From Nemophila menziesii (taxonomy: Eukaryota > Streptophyta > Magnoliopsida > Boraginales > Hydrophyllaceae), in contig JARWIR010000018.1 in assembly GCA_029959085.1 (NCBI GenBank), positions 1,054,001 through 1,118,000 of the forward strand: DNA of 64,000 nucleotides. The letters are read 5' to 3'. Positions within the stretch are counted from its first letter, which is position 1. Every line of letters begins with the position of its first letter. Made by a program: the position numbers and the translations under genes. Positions 49,701 to 61,563 of this stretch are shown here, in pieces. Under the pieces are notes generated by a model that made no database searches, was not told where the DNA came from, and saw only the letters and a list, made by a program, of their open reading frames with translations.

Positions 49701-51437
49701 TTGCAATAAATAGGAGATAATATAGACGGATAAAAAGATAACTTTAATATATCGTTTTGTTGAATTTAATTTTTAAATTGTAACATTAAGATTATAAATA
49801 CAGTTATTACATTGAAAAGTATACAGAAAGACATCTAAAGGAAAGATAGACACATATATGTACATACAAAGTTTATTATACCACATTCATTTACTCAAAT
49901 TTTGAAAAATAATTAGTTGATGTGTGGAATAATATAACCATTGAAAACACCTTTAGATTCACATATTAACCATTATCATTTCTTATATATATATATATAT
50001 ATTTATATAATATAAATAATATATAACTATTACTAATTTCTAACGTAATCAACCATTTAATTCATTTATATAGCTCAAAAAGACTAAATCTTGTTAGTGT
50101 TAGTATATGTTTACTTTTTGCGTTACATAGTTCTCGCAACAATATATAAAACCTATCAAGGTATAATTTATATGTATATCTAGATTTGTATTAATAAATT
50201 TAGATGTAGGAAGATCAATTTACAGTTAATTAATATTTATAAATGGACTCAAGGCCATCATAATTTTACTTCTTGTAGCTAATAAATATATATATATATA
50301 TAAGGTTGATTTTATTTTAACAACTCATACACATAATATATAATACATACAATAAGTAAGAATAAATTATATATTATTTTTATATAACTTATGTTTTTTC
50401 AACGCTAAAAGTTAAAAATAAAACTGTTCTTTCTTATTAAGCTCCTCCAACATTTAATATAGTTTTTCTCTTTATTTATTTCCAAAAGAAAATAGAATTG
50501 TACTAATAGTACATAACTTATAATATTTTATGTTATTTTTTCTCCACTCATATTTTGAATAAAAAATATTAGTAAGTAATGATTAAAAAAGTAGAAAATA
50601 ACCTACATGATATACTCCCATCATATCGTTTGGGTCATCAACAAATCATATACTTTATAATATTCGTCCATAGTTAAGATGGATAATTACTAACACATTA
50701 CATGAAATATTTCCAAAAATGTTATACCTCCCAAATTCTAAACAATACCAATTGACCTCCCACGTTTTGTATACACCGTCATGTAATGAAAATCCAACAA
50801 TGCTACATGGATACTACAGTTATACACGCAATGCAAATGTACAATAACCCAAAAATAAATGGACAAGCACAAAACCACGGTCGATGAAAATAAATACAAT
50901 ATTGGATCCAACAATACATACAATTTGGATCCTCCTTCTTCAATTTCATCTATGGCTTACAACAATAAAAATAGAAACCTAACATGATATATTGAAACAT
51001 AAGGCTGATTTTTAATTATCTACCATTTAATTTATGGGGTATATGAAATATTTTGAATGAGTGAAATTTTTTGGAAAGAACAAAAACGTTTATTTGTGTT
51101 TAGTTGTCGAAAATCTATTGTATCCACAAAAGCTCTAATACCAAAATCACCAACCTTAACATGTCAGATTTTATAAACAGAGTAGATTTGGAGTTTTGAG
51201 GTCTGGATGCACTATAACAGGGTTGCATGTGTGCATGTACTTCATACCCTTTGCCACATCGAGAGCCATTTTTATTCTTCTTCTTTATATGGTTATTTTG
51301 ATCAGGCTTTCACATCGAGTATATCATCAATACTATTTTTTTGTCAAAATATATCATCAATACTATAAAATCGAACCAGAAATAAAACCAAAAAATAATA
51401 ATAAGTTCAAAATAAAAGGACCAAAGCATATTAATTT
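46752..51437. repeat. Array monomer 7 (4686 bp), starts the second 20-kb repeat
   Basis: Common type. It carries the markers listed for monomer 3 near 47850-47910, 48900, 49821 and 50365. Its kinase-side half is very close to that of monomer 6 (both have GAAATATTTTGAATGAG and GAACCAGAAATAAAACC), indicating recent exchange between neighbours. Confidence 0.9.
51115..51284 (-). pseudogene. Raf-like MAPKKK fragment, monomer 7
   Basis: As in monomer 1, with HPD, the stop after NLLCL and DFG in the shifted frame. Confidence 0.8.
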
Positions 51438-54400
51438 AAGCAGTGTAGATTTACTTAAGTATCTTCCCACTTTTACAAACTATATCTATCAAATAAACAA
51501 AAGGTATTGTATAATCTAGATTGGTCTATAAAAAAATAAAAATTACGTAAATAAGTTCAATTACTAGACCAACAAAGAAAGATAAATCACGATAAAATTC
51601 TCTGAATGCAATTGTCAAAAACCGTCAAATGGACAAGATCCTGTGAAAAATTGTTTCTTCTTTTTAAACTTTTATGGTTGTTTAAATAGTAATCCACCTT
51701 GCAACAAATTGAACAAAAACGAAATGTTCCATCGATATGTTGTATCAGTGGCTGCTGTAGCAGATATTTGATCCAACTGTAAAAGGAATAAGTGACGGTT
51801 CGTTGTTAGACAAGTATTTCTGAAGGTAATTTCGACCATTATACATTTAATTACTAATATTGAATAACACACTTTTCTGTATAATTTTTATTCTCATCTT
51901 TCTACTACACCAAGTAGAAAAGACATGGATGCATATGTATGTTTTATAATATTTTAAACTAATAAGTATTTTCTTTTGCCACTACTCATACATCTAATTG
52001 AGTTGTATTCTCTATTTCTTTCAAAAGAAAATTAAATTTTACTAATAGTAAACATATTATAGTTTTTTATGTTACTCTTTCTCTGTATGAAAGTTTAGAA
52101 TAAATGAAAATAGTAGATAAAAAATTACAAATTTAAAAAATTGATATGATAAACTAAACCTCCAATTGAGTCGGAAATCAATAAATCATATTTTTCACAC
52201 TATTCTTACATATTTTAAACTCTAAATATAATTTATATTTATGTCAAATTATAAATAAACTTAATTAATAAAAGTATAAAAATGTATTTTTAGACTAAAA
52301 CTTACCTTGTAGAAGAAATGTCATGACCAACGACCACTTGTGAAATCATTTTCTTGTACGAATACTAATAAATTAAGATCACAATATTATGTTTTAGGAT
52401 CTAAATTTTTCATATAATGTAATTTCTAAAAATTAATATGTAAGACAAATAAATAAGATTGCATTCTAGTTATTAAAAGGTGTGCAGATTATACACAAAA
52501 CTATTAGATAATACAAAAAAATACAGTCAAAAGAAATAACGTACCTGAAAGTGATATTATAGGCTGTAAATCTTAGATTTGGGCGTAGAAAAAACATAAA
52601 TAATATAATTATCTAAAAGAAAATATAAATCTAGATGTAAAAATGAGATGAAAAAATCAATTTCTTCTTTAATTTCACCTCTAGTAATCTAAATATTTCT
52701 TCAAACATTTGTAGGTTTAATCATTAAATTGTTGAATGAAAAAAAATTATTCAATTTTTGAAGATTGTAAGAAATGAATAGACTAGGTGTATGATTATAT
52801 TACGGCTTGAGATAAATGAAGGCGTGATAAAATGAAAAACTAGGTCATAGAATTTTCACTAAATATAATAATCTTTTATTGTTTTATGGGCCGAGCCTAT
52901 TAGTTGAAATACATAAGAAAAATTAGACCATTTTCATTGGGCCATATACGTATGTCTAAATTGTGGTTTTTTATCTATTCAAATATAATATTTAATATAA
53001 TATACTCTCGTATTTAAATTTATTTATGTGTAAAATTTATAAGATCCCTAATATTTTGCAAGTTGAAAAATAAATATATAATTTAACGATATAATTATTT
53101 TAGTATTTGTTAACGGATTACGTTGATATAAATGTCTTAGTAGAACTAGGAAAAAATTAGTTCCATTAGAATTTTGCTATCCAGATATAAGTTATTTTCC
53201 TTGTGACTGGGTTCTCAAACACATACTATAGTATCTTGATATAATTTTATAAACCAGATGATAGAACAATGAACAATATCACGTATATATGTATGATGAA
53301 AAACTAATCTTACGGAAGTTTAATATACTATTATTTTAAAAATATTTATGATAATATGAGTATGGAGACAATTCTTACATATTTAATTTTAAATAATATT
53401 TATTAATCTAATCTTAAATTAAATATCCTTATTATGATTTGCCTAAAAAATATAATATATAGTTTTTGATATTTTATTCATTGATTATATTGAAAAACAA
53501 TAAGAAAAACTCTTTATTTGTTGAGATATCGGTTTTTATGAGAAATAATAAAGTCTTTGGGAAATGTATGACATGTATGCATATATTCATTGGAAAGAAG
53601 TTTACGAAAAATAAATAAATTTAACTTATTTAAAAATATAAAGATGTATATGAAGATAAGGTTATATTTATAGGATGTGAACAAATCGTTATAATGTTGA
53701 CTCGAACGTTGAATTTATTAAGCATGAAAAGAAAAAAAGAAAATGACACTTTTTCTGTTTATGTTACCCTAGTTTTACATAATGTTAGGGTGATTAAGAA
53801 TGAATAGAATGAGCGCGAGAAGGTTATTAAAATGATTGTACAAAAATAAAGATCTCTTAGTTTATTATTGATATGAAGAAATGACCAAATTTTTTAGAAT
53901 AGTTTCCGAAATTGAAAGAAAAAATATCGTACAAGTATAGAATATATAATTATTTAGATAAAATTTGCATCCAATAATAGCCCCATAACCAATGTTGAAA
54001 CTAATAACTCTTCTAGGCCATCTATTTCATTGCACGTAACTAGTAGTCAAATATAATTTACATTTGATAAATTTATTAAAATTTATAAAAAGACAACATG
54101 ATTAAATGTTATCTATGTTGGAGAAAACAAAGATAGTATACGTGTATAGTTAGGGAAATAACAATAATATATGTGATACAATAGGTTTCTAAATCTTGGA
54201 ACTATATAATTCATTTACAACGTACAACTAAGAAAAATGGTTTGTCGTTTTGGGTTTATCTTAGTGTTAGTTCATCATAATGTCAAGGAAGTACATTACA
54301 TAAATACATTGGCGTGCAGATAACGATTGATTTTAGATACATGTACAAACTATAGTCATCTACAAAAAATTAATTGAGATCTTTTTGCAATAAATAGGAG

Positions 54401-54661
54401 ATAATATAGACGGATAAAAAAATAACCTTAATATATCGTTTTGTTGAATTTACTTTTTAAATTGTAATATTAAGATTATAAATACAGTTATTACATTGAA
54501 AAGTATACAAAAAGACATCTAAAGGAAAGATAAACACATATATGTACATACAAAGTTTATTATACCACATTCATTTACTCAAATTTTGAAAAATAATTAG
54601 TTGATGTGTGGAATAATATAACCATTGAAAACACCTTTAGATTCACATATTAACCATTATC

Positions 54662-54721
<60 letters not shown>

Positions 54722-56184
54722 ATATAAATAATATATAACTATTACTAATTTCTAACGTAATCAACCATTTAATTCATTTATATAGCTCAAAAAGACTAAA
54801 TCTTGTTAGTGTTAGTATATGTTTACTTTTTGCGTTACATAGTTCTCGCAACAATATATAAAACCTATCAAGGTATAATTTATATGTATATGTAGATTTG
54901 TATTAATAAATTTAGATGAAGGAAGATCAATTTACAGTTAATTAATATTTATAAATGGACTCAAGGCCATCATAATTTTACTTCTTGTAGCTAATAAATA
55001 TATATATATATATAAGGTTGATTTTATTTTAACAACTCATACACATAATATATAATACATACAATAAGTAAGAATAAATTAACATGTGATACTATATGAA
55101 AAACTAATCCAACACACTTTTATAAATTATTTTTATATAACTTATGTTTTTTCAACGCTAAAAGTTAAAAATAAAACTGTTCTTTCTTATTAAGCTCCTC
55201 CAACATTTAATATAGTTTTTCTCTTTATTTATTTCCAAAAGAAAATCGAATTGTACTAATAGTACATAACTTATAATATTTTATGTTATTTTTTCTCCAC
55301 TCATATTTTGAATAAAAAATATTAGTAAGTAATGATTTAAAAAGTAGAAAAAAACCTACATGATATACTCCCATCATATCGTTTGGGTCATCAACAAATC
55401 ATATACTTTATAATATTCGTCCATAGTTAAGATGGATAATTACTAACACATTACATGAAATATTTCCAAAAATGTTATACCTCCCAAATTCTAAACAATA
55501 CCAATTGACCTCCCACGTTTTGTATACCCCGTCACGTAATGAAAATCCAACAATACTACATGGATACTACAGTTGTACACGCAATACAAATGTACAATAA
55601 CCCAAAAAGAAATGGACAAGCACAAAACCACGGTCGATGAAAATAAATACAATATTGGATCCAACAATACATTCAATTTGGATCCTCCTTCTTCAATTTC
55701 ATCTATGGCTTACAACAATAAAAATCGAAACCTAACATGATATATTGAAACATAAGGCTGATTTTTAATTATCTACCATTTAATTTATGGGGTATATGAA
55801 ATATATTGAATGAGTGAAATTTTTTGGAAAGAACAAAAACGTTTGTTTGTGTTTAGTTGTCGAAAATCTATTGTATCCACAAAAGCTCTAATACCAAAAT
55901 CACCAACCTTAACATGTCAGATTTTATAAACAGAGTAGATTTGGAGTTTTGAGGTCTCGATGCACTATAACAGGGTTGCATGTGTGCATGTACTTCATAC
56001 CCTTTGCCACATCGAGAGCCATTCTTATTCTTCTTCTTTATATGGTTATTTTGATCAGGCTTTCACATCGAGTATATCATCAATACTATTTTTTTGTCAA
56101 AATATATCATCAATACTATAAAATCGAACCAAAAATAAAACCAAAAAATAGTAATAAGTTCAAAGGACCAAAGCATATTAATTT
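51438..56184. repeat. Array monomer 8 (4747 bp)
   Basis: Common type, pairing with monomer 4 by shared markers near 52505, 52874 and 53458. It holds the longest TA tract of its site (54668-54714, about 47 bp). Confidence 0.9.
55868..56037 (-). pseudogene. Raf-like MAPKKK fragment, monomer 8 (HRD present)
   Basis: The only copy with the canonical catalytic HRD: the minus strand reads GTGCATCGAGACCTC, giving VHRDL. It also has [14 protein letters not shown]. The stop after NLLCL and the frame shift before DFG remain, so it is still not a functional kinase. Confidence 0.8.
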
Positions 56185-56582
56185 AAGCAGTGTAGATTTA
56201 CTTAAGTATCTTCCCACTTTTACAAACTATATCTATCAAATAAACAAAAGGTATTGTATAATCTAAATTGGTCTATAAAAAAATAAAAATTACGTAAATA
56301 AGTTCAATTACTAGACCAACAAAGAAAGATAAATCACGATAAAATTCTCTGAATATCATTGTCAAACACCGTCAAATGGACAAGATCCTGTGAAAGATTG
56401 TTTCTTCTTTTTAAACTTCTATGGTTGTTTAAATAGTAATCCACCTTGCAACAAATTGAACAAAAACGAAATGTTCCATCGATATGTTGTATCAGTGGCT
56501 GCTGTAAAAGGAATAAGTGACGGTTCATTGTTAGACAAGTATTTCTGAAGGTAATTTCGACCATTATACATTTAATTACTGT

Positions 56583-56791
56583 TATTGAATAGAGTAATGA
56601 TATATGTCACCTCGTTTTGTGTCACCATTTTATCACCCTTCTATATATACGTTTTAATTTCCTTGGATAGTAGATAGAAAAAAATTAAATAGGATAGAGA
56701 AATTCATTCATTGGTACATGTAGGCATACACCTAGGAGGTGATAAAAAGGTGATACAAAAAGGGTGACAAATATCATTACTCTATTGAATA
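56583..56791. mobile_element. 191-bp MITE with 9-bp target duplication (copy 2)
   Basis: The insert at 56592-56782 lies at the same site as in monomer 5, with the same TATTGAATA duplications and nearly identical sequence (CTCGTTTTG against CTCTTTTTG). It was copied with the monomer, not inserted again. Confidence 0.85.
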
Positions 56792-58916
56792 ACACACTTT
56801 TCTGTATAATTTTTATTCTCATCTTTCTACTACACCAAGTAGAAAAGACATGGATGCATATGTATGTTTTATAATATTTTAAACTAATAAGTATTTTCTT
56901 TTACCACTACTCATACATCTAATTGAGTTGTATTCTCTATTTCTTTCAAAAGAAAATTAAATTTTACTAATAGTAAACATATTATAGTTTTTTATGTTAC
57001 TCTTTCTCTGTATGAAAGTTTTTCTCTGTATGAAAGTTTAGAATAAATGAAAATAGTAGATAAAAAATTACAAATTTAAAAAATTGATATGATAAACTAA
57101 ACCTCCAATTGAGTCGGAAATCAATAAATCATAGTTTTTACATTATTCTTACATATTTTAAACTCTAAATATAATTTATATTTATGTCAAATTATAAATA
57201 AAATTAATTAATAAAAGTATAAAAATATATTTTTAGACTAAAACTTACCTTGTAGAAGAAATGTCATGACCAACGACCACTTGTGAAATCATTTTCCTGT
57301 ACGAATACTAATAAATTAAGATCACAATATTATCAAAATATTATGTTTTAGGATCTAAATTTTTCATATAATGTAATTTCTAAAAATTAATATGTAAGAC
57401 AAATAAATAAGATTGCATTCTAGTTATTAAAAGGTGTGCAGATTATACACAAAACTATTAGGTAATACAAAAAAAATACAGTCAAAAGAAATAACGTACC
57501 TGAAAGTGATATTATAGGGCTGTAAATCTTAGATTTGGGCGTAGAAAAAAACATAAATAATATAATTATCTAATAGAAAATATAAATCTAAATGTAAAAA
57601 TGAGATGAAAAAATCAATTTCTTCTTTAATTTCACCTCTAGTAATCTAAATATTTCTTCAAACTTTTGTAGGTTTAATCATCAAATTGTTGAATGAAAAA
57701 AAATTATTCAATTTTTGAAGATTGTAAGAAATGAATAGACTAGGTGTATGATTATATTACCGCTTGAGATAAATGAAGGCGTGATAAAATGAAAAACTAG
57801 GTCATAGAATTTTCCCTAAATATAATAATCTTTTGTTGTTTTATGGGCCGAGCCTATTAGTTGAAATACATAGAAAAATTAGACCATTTTCATTGGACCA
57901 TATACGTATGTCTAAATTGTGGTTTTTTTATCTATTCCAATATAATATTTAATATAAAATACTCTCGTATTTTAATTTATTTATGTGTAAAATTTATAAG
58001 ATCCCTAATATTTTGCAATTGAAAAATAAATATATAATTTAACGATATAATTATTTTAGTATTTGTTAACGGATTACGTTGATATAAATGTCTTAGTAGA
58101 ACTAGGAAAAAATTAGTTCCATTAGAATTTAGCTATCCAGATATAAGTTATTTTCCGTGTGACTGGGTCCTCAAACACATACTATAGTATCTTGATATAA
58201 TTTTATAAACCAGATGATAGAACAATGAACAATATCACGTATATATGTATGATGAAAAACTAATCTTACGAAAGTTTAATATACTATTATTTTAAAAATA
58301 TTTATGATAATATGAGTATGGAGACAATTCTTACATAATTAATTTTAAATAATATTTATTAATCTAATCTTAAATTAAATATCGTTATTATGATGTGCCT
58401 AAAAAATATAATATATATCTTTTGATATTTTATTCATTGATTATATTGAAAAACAATAAGAAAAACTCTTTATTTGTTGAGATATCGGTTTTTATGAGAA
58501 ATAATAAAGTCTTTGGGAAATGTATGACATGTATGCATATATTCATTGGAAAGAAGTTTATGAAAAATAAATAAATTTAACTTATTTAAAAAATATAAAG
58601 ATGAGAACAAATCGTTATAATGTTGACTCGAACGTTGAATTTATTGAGCATGAAAAGAAAAAAAGAAAATGACACTTTTTCTGTTTATGTTACCCTAGTT
58701 TTACATAATGTTAGGGTGATTAAGAATGAATAGAACGAGCGCGAGAAGGTTATTAAAATGATTGTACCAAAATAAAGATCTCTTAGTTTATTATTGATAT
58801 GAAGAAATGACCAAATTTTTTAGAATAGTTTCCAAAATTGAAAGAAAAAATATCGTACAAGTATAGAATATATAATTATTTAGATAAAATTTACATCCAA
58901 TAATAGCCACATAAAC

Positions 58917-59385
58917 AATATTGAAACTAAGGAGCAGAGAATGATGGTGAGTCTAATGATAACTTCTTACATTTATGTTGTATGGAGGCAGAGGAATGAA
59001 ATTGATCACGGTGGGGTGACTTTGAATGAAGAACAAATATTGGGGCGAATTTGCGAAATGGTAAAGATGAAGATTAGTACTAAGTGCTTAAAGAATGTGA
59101 AAGTTATAAAGATGGCTGAGAATTCAGTTAGTTAACTTCAATTTGTAAGGTGTCTATTGGGCTTATTTCTTGTAATAGTTAATATTTTTTGGGCCGAGTA
59201 GATTAAGTCATGTTTTGTAATGAAGGGCTTATTTTCCTTCTTTAAGTTGTAATGTTTAATGGGCTTACAAGGTATAATACCCATGCTTGGGCAAATGCTT
59301 GTAACTCATAGGTTTGTAAGGATTCTGAAGTTGATTTTTAAATGAAAAAGTTTGATTTGATGATAAAAAAAAATATTGAAACTAA
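58917..59385 (+). mobile_element. 5'-truncated LINE with poly(A) and 14-bp target duplication (copy 2)
   Basis: The insert at 58931-59371 has the same start, same duplications AATATTGAAACTAA and same ORF2 tail (58941-59135) as copy 1, with one residue changed near the end (NSVS against NLVS) and a slightly different junction to the poly(A). It is a duplicate of copy 1 by the 20-kb event. Confidence 0.88.
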
Positions 59386-60330
59386 TATCTCTTCTTGGCC
59401 ATCTATTACATTGCACGTAACTAGTAGCCAAATATAATTTACATTTGATAAATTTATTAAAATTAATAAAAAGACAACTTGATTAAATGTTATCTCGGTT
59501 GGAGAACAACAAAGATAGTATACATGTATTGTTAGGGAAATAACAATAATATATTTGATACAATAGGTTTCTAAATCTTCCAACTATATAATTCATTTAC
59601 AACGTACGACTATGAAAAATGGTTTGTCGTTGTGGGTTTATCTTAGTGTTAGTTCATCGTAATGTCAAGGAAGTACGTCACATATATAAATTGGCGTGCA
59701 GGTTACGATTGATTTTAGTCACATGTACAAACTATGATCATCTACAAAAAATTAATTGAGATTTTTTTGCAATAAATAGGAGATAATATAGACAGATAAA
59801 AAAATAGCATTAATATATCGTTTTGTGGAGTTTACTTTTTAAATTGTAACATTAAGATTATAAGTACAGTTATTACATTGAAAAGTATATAAAAAGACAT
59901 CTAAAGGAAAGATAGACACATATATGTACATACAAAGTTTATTATACCATATTCATTTACTCAAATTTTAAAAAATAATTAGTTGATGTGTGGAAAAAAA
60001 TAATCATTGAAAACAACTTTAGATTCACATATAAACAATTATCATTCAATATATATATATAAAATATAGATAATATATAACTATTACTAATTTCTAACAT
60101 AATCAACCATTTAATTCATTTTTATAGCTCAAAAAGACTAAATCTTGTTAGTGTTAGTATATGTTTACTTTTTGTGTTACATAGTTCTCGCAACATTATA
60201 TTAAATCTATCAAGGTATAATTTCTATGTATATCTAGATTTGTATTAATAAATTTGATGTAGTAAGAACAATTTACAGTTAATTAATATTTATAAATGGA
60301 CTCAGGCCATCATGATTTTACTTCTTGTAG

Positions 60331-60333
<3 letters not shown>

Positions 60334-60384
<51 letters not shown>
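60334..60384. repeat. (TA)n tract, expanded in monomer 9
   Basis: The same site in every complete monomer carries a TA tract of variable length: roughly 18 bp in monomer 1 and about 50 bp here. It is useful as a copy-specific marker. Confidence 0.9.
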
Positions 60385-60388
<4 letters not shown>

Positions 60389-61235
60389 TGATTTTATTTT
60401 AACAACTCATACACATAATATATAATACATACAATAAGTAAGAATAAATTAACATGTGATACTATATGAAAAACTAATCCAACACACTTTTATATATTTA
60501 TTTTTATATAACTTATGTTTTTTAAACGCTAAAAGTTAAAAATAAAATTGTTCTTTCTTATTAAGCTCCTCCAACATTTAATATAGTTTTTCGCTTTATT
60601 TATTTCTAAATGAAAATCGAATTGTACTAATACTGCATAACTTATAATATGTTATGTTATTTTTTCTCCACCCATAATTTGAATAATTTTTTTTATTAAG
60701 TAATGATTAACAAAATTGAAAAAAACCTACATGATATACTCCCATCATATCGTTTGGGTCATCAACAAATCATATACTTTAAATATTCGTCAATAGTTAA
60801 GATGGATAATTACTAACACATTACATGAAGTATTTCCAAAAATGTCATACATTCGAAATTCTAAACAATACCAATTGACCTCCCACGTTTCGTATACCCC
60901 GTCACGTAATGAAAATCCAACAATATTACATGGCTCCTACAGTTGTACGCGTAATACAAATTCACAATAAGCCAAAAAAATGGACAAGCACAAAACCTCG
61001 ATCGATGAAAATAAATACAATATTGGATCCAACAATACATTCAATTTGGATCCTCCTTCTTCAATTTCATTTATGGCTGACAACAATGAGAATCGAAACC
61101 TAACATAATATATTGAAACATAAGGCTGATTTTGAATTATCTACCATTTAATTTATGGGGTATATGAAATATATTGAATGAGTGAAATTTTTTGAGAAGA
61201 ACAAAAACTTTTATTTGTGTTTAGTTGTCATAGAT

Positions 61236-61405
61236 CTATTGTATCCACAAAATCTATAATACCAAAATCACCAACCTTAACATGTCAGATTTTATAAACA
61301 GAGTAGATTTGGAGTCTTGAGGTCTGGATGCACTATAACAGGGTTGCATGTGTGCAGGTACTTCATACCCTCTGCCACATCGAGAGCCATTTCTATTCTT
61401 CTTTT
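61236..61405 (-). pseudogene. Raf-like MAPKKK fragment, monomer 9 (diverged type)
   Basis: Encodes [20 protein letters not shown], then [15 protein letters not shown]. Unlike monomer 5 it has no stop between GM and YLH, so that stop is private to monomer 5. HPD replaces HRD. Confidence 0.78.
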
Positions 61406-61563
61406 TTATATGGTTATTTTGATTAGGCTACCACATCGAGCGTACGTATATCATCAATACTATTTTTTGTTAAAATATATCATCAATACTATAAAATCCA
61501 ACCAAAAATAAAACCAAAAAATTGGAATAAGTTAAAAATAAAAGGACCAAAGCATAGTAATTT

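Larger units (their letters stand above)
56185..61563. repeat. Array monomer 9 (5379 bp), carrying MITE and LINE insertions
   Basis: The higher-order partner of monomer 5 at a distance of about 20.02-20.06 kb, with the same MITE, LINE, 22-bp deletion and 35-bp deletion. A private change is an 18-bp tandem duplication (TTTCTCTGTATGAAAGTT) near 57002. Confidence 0.9.
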
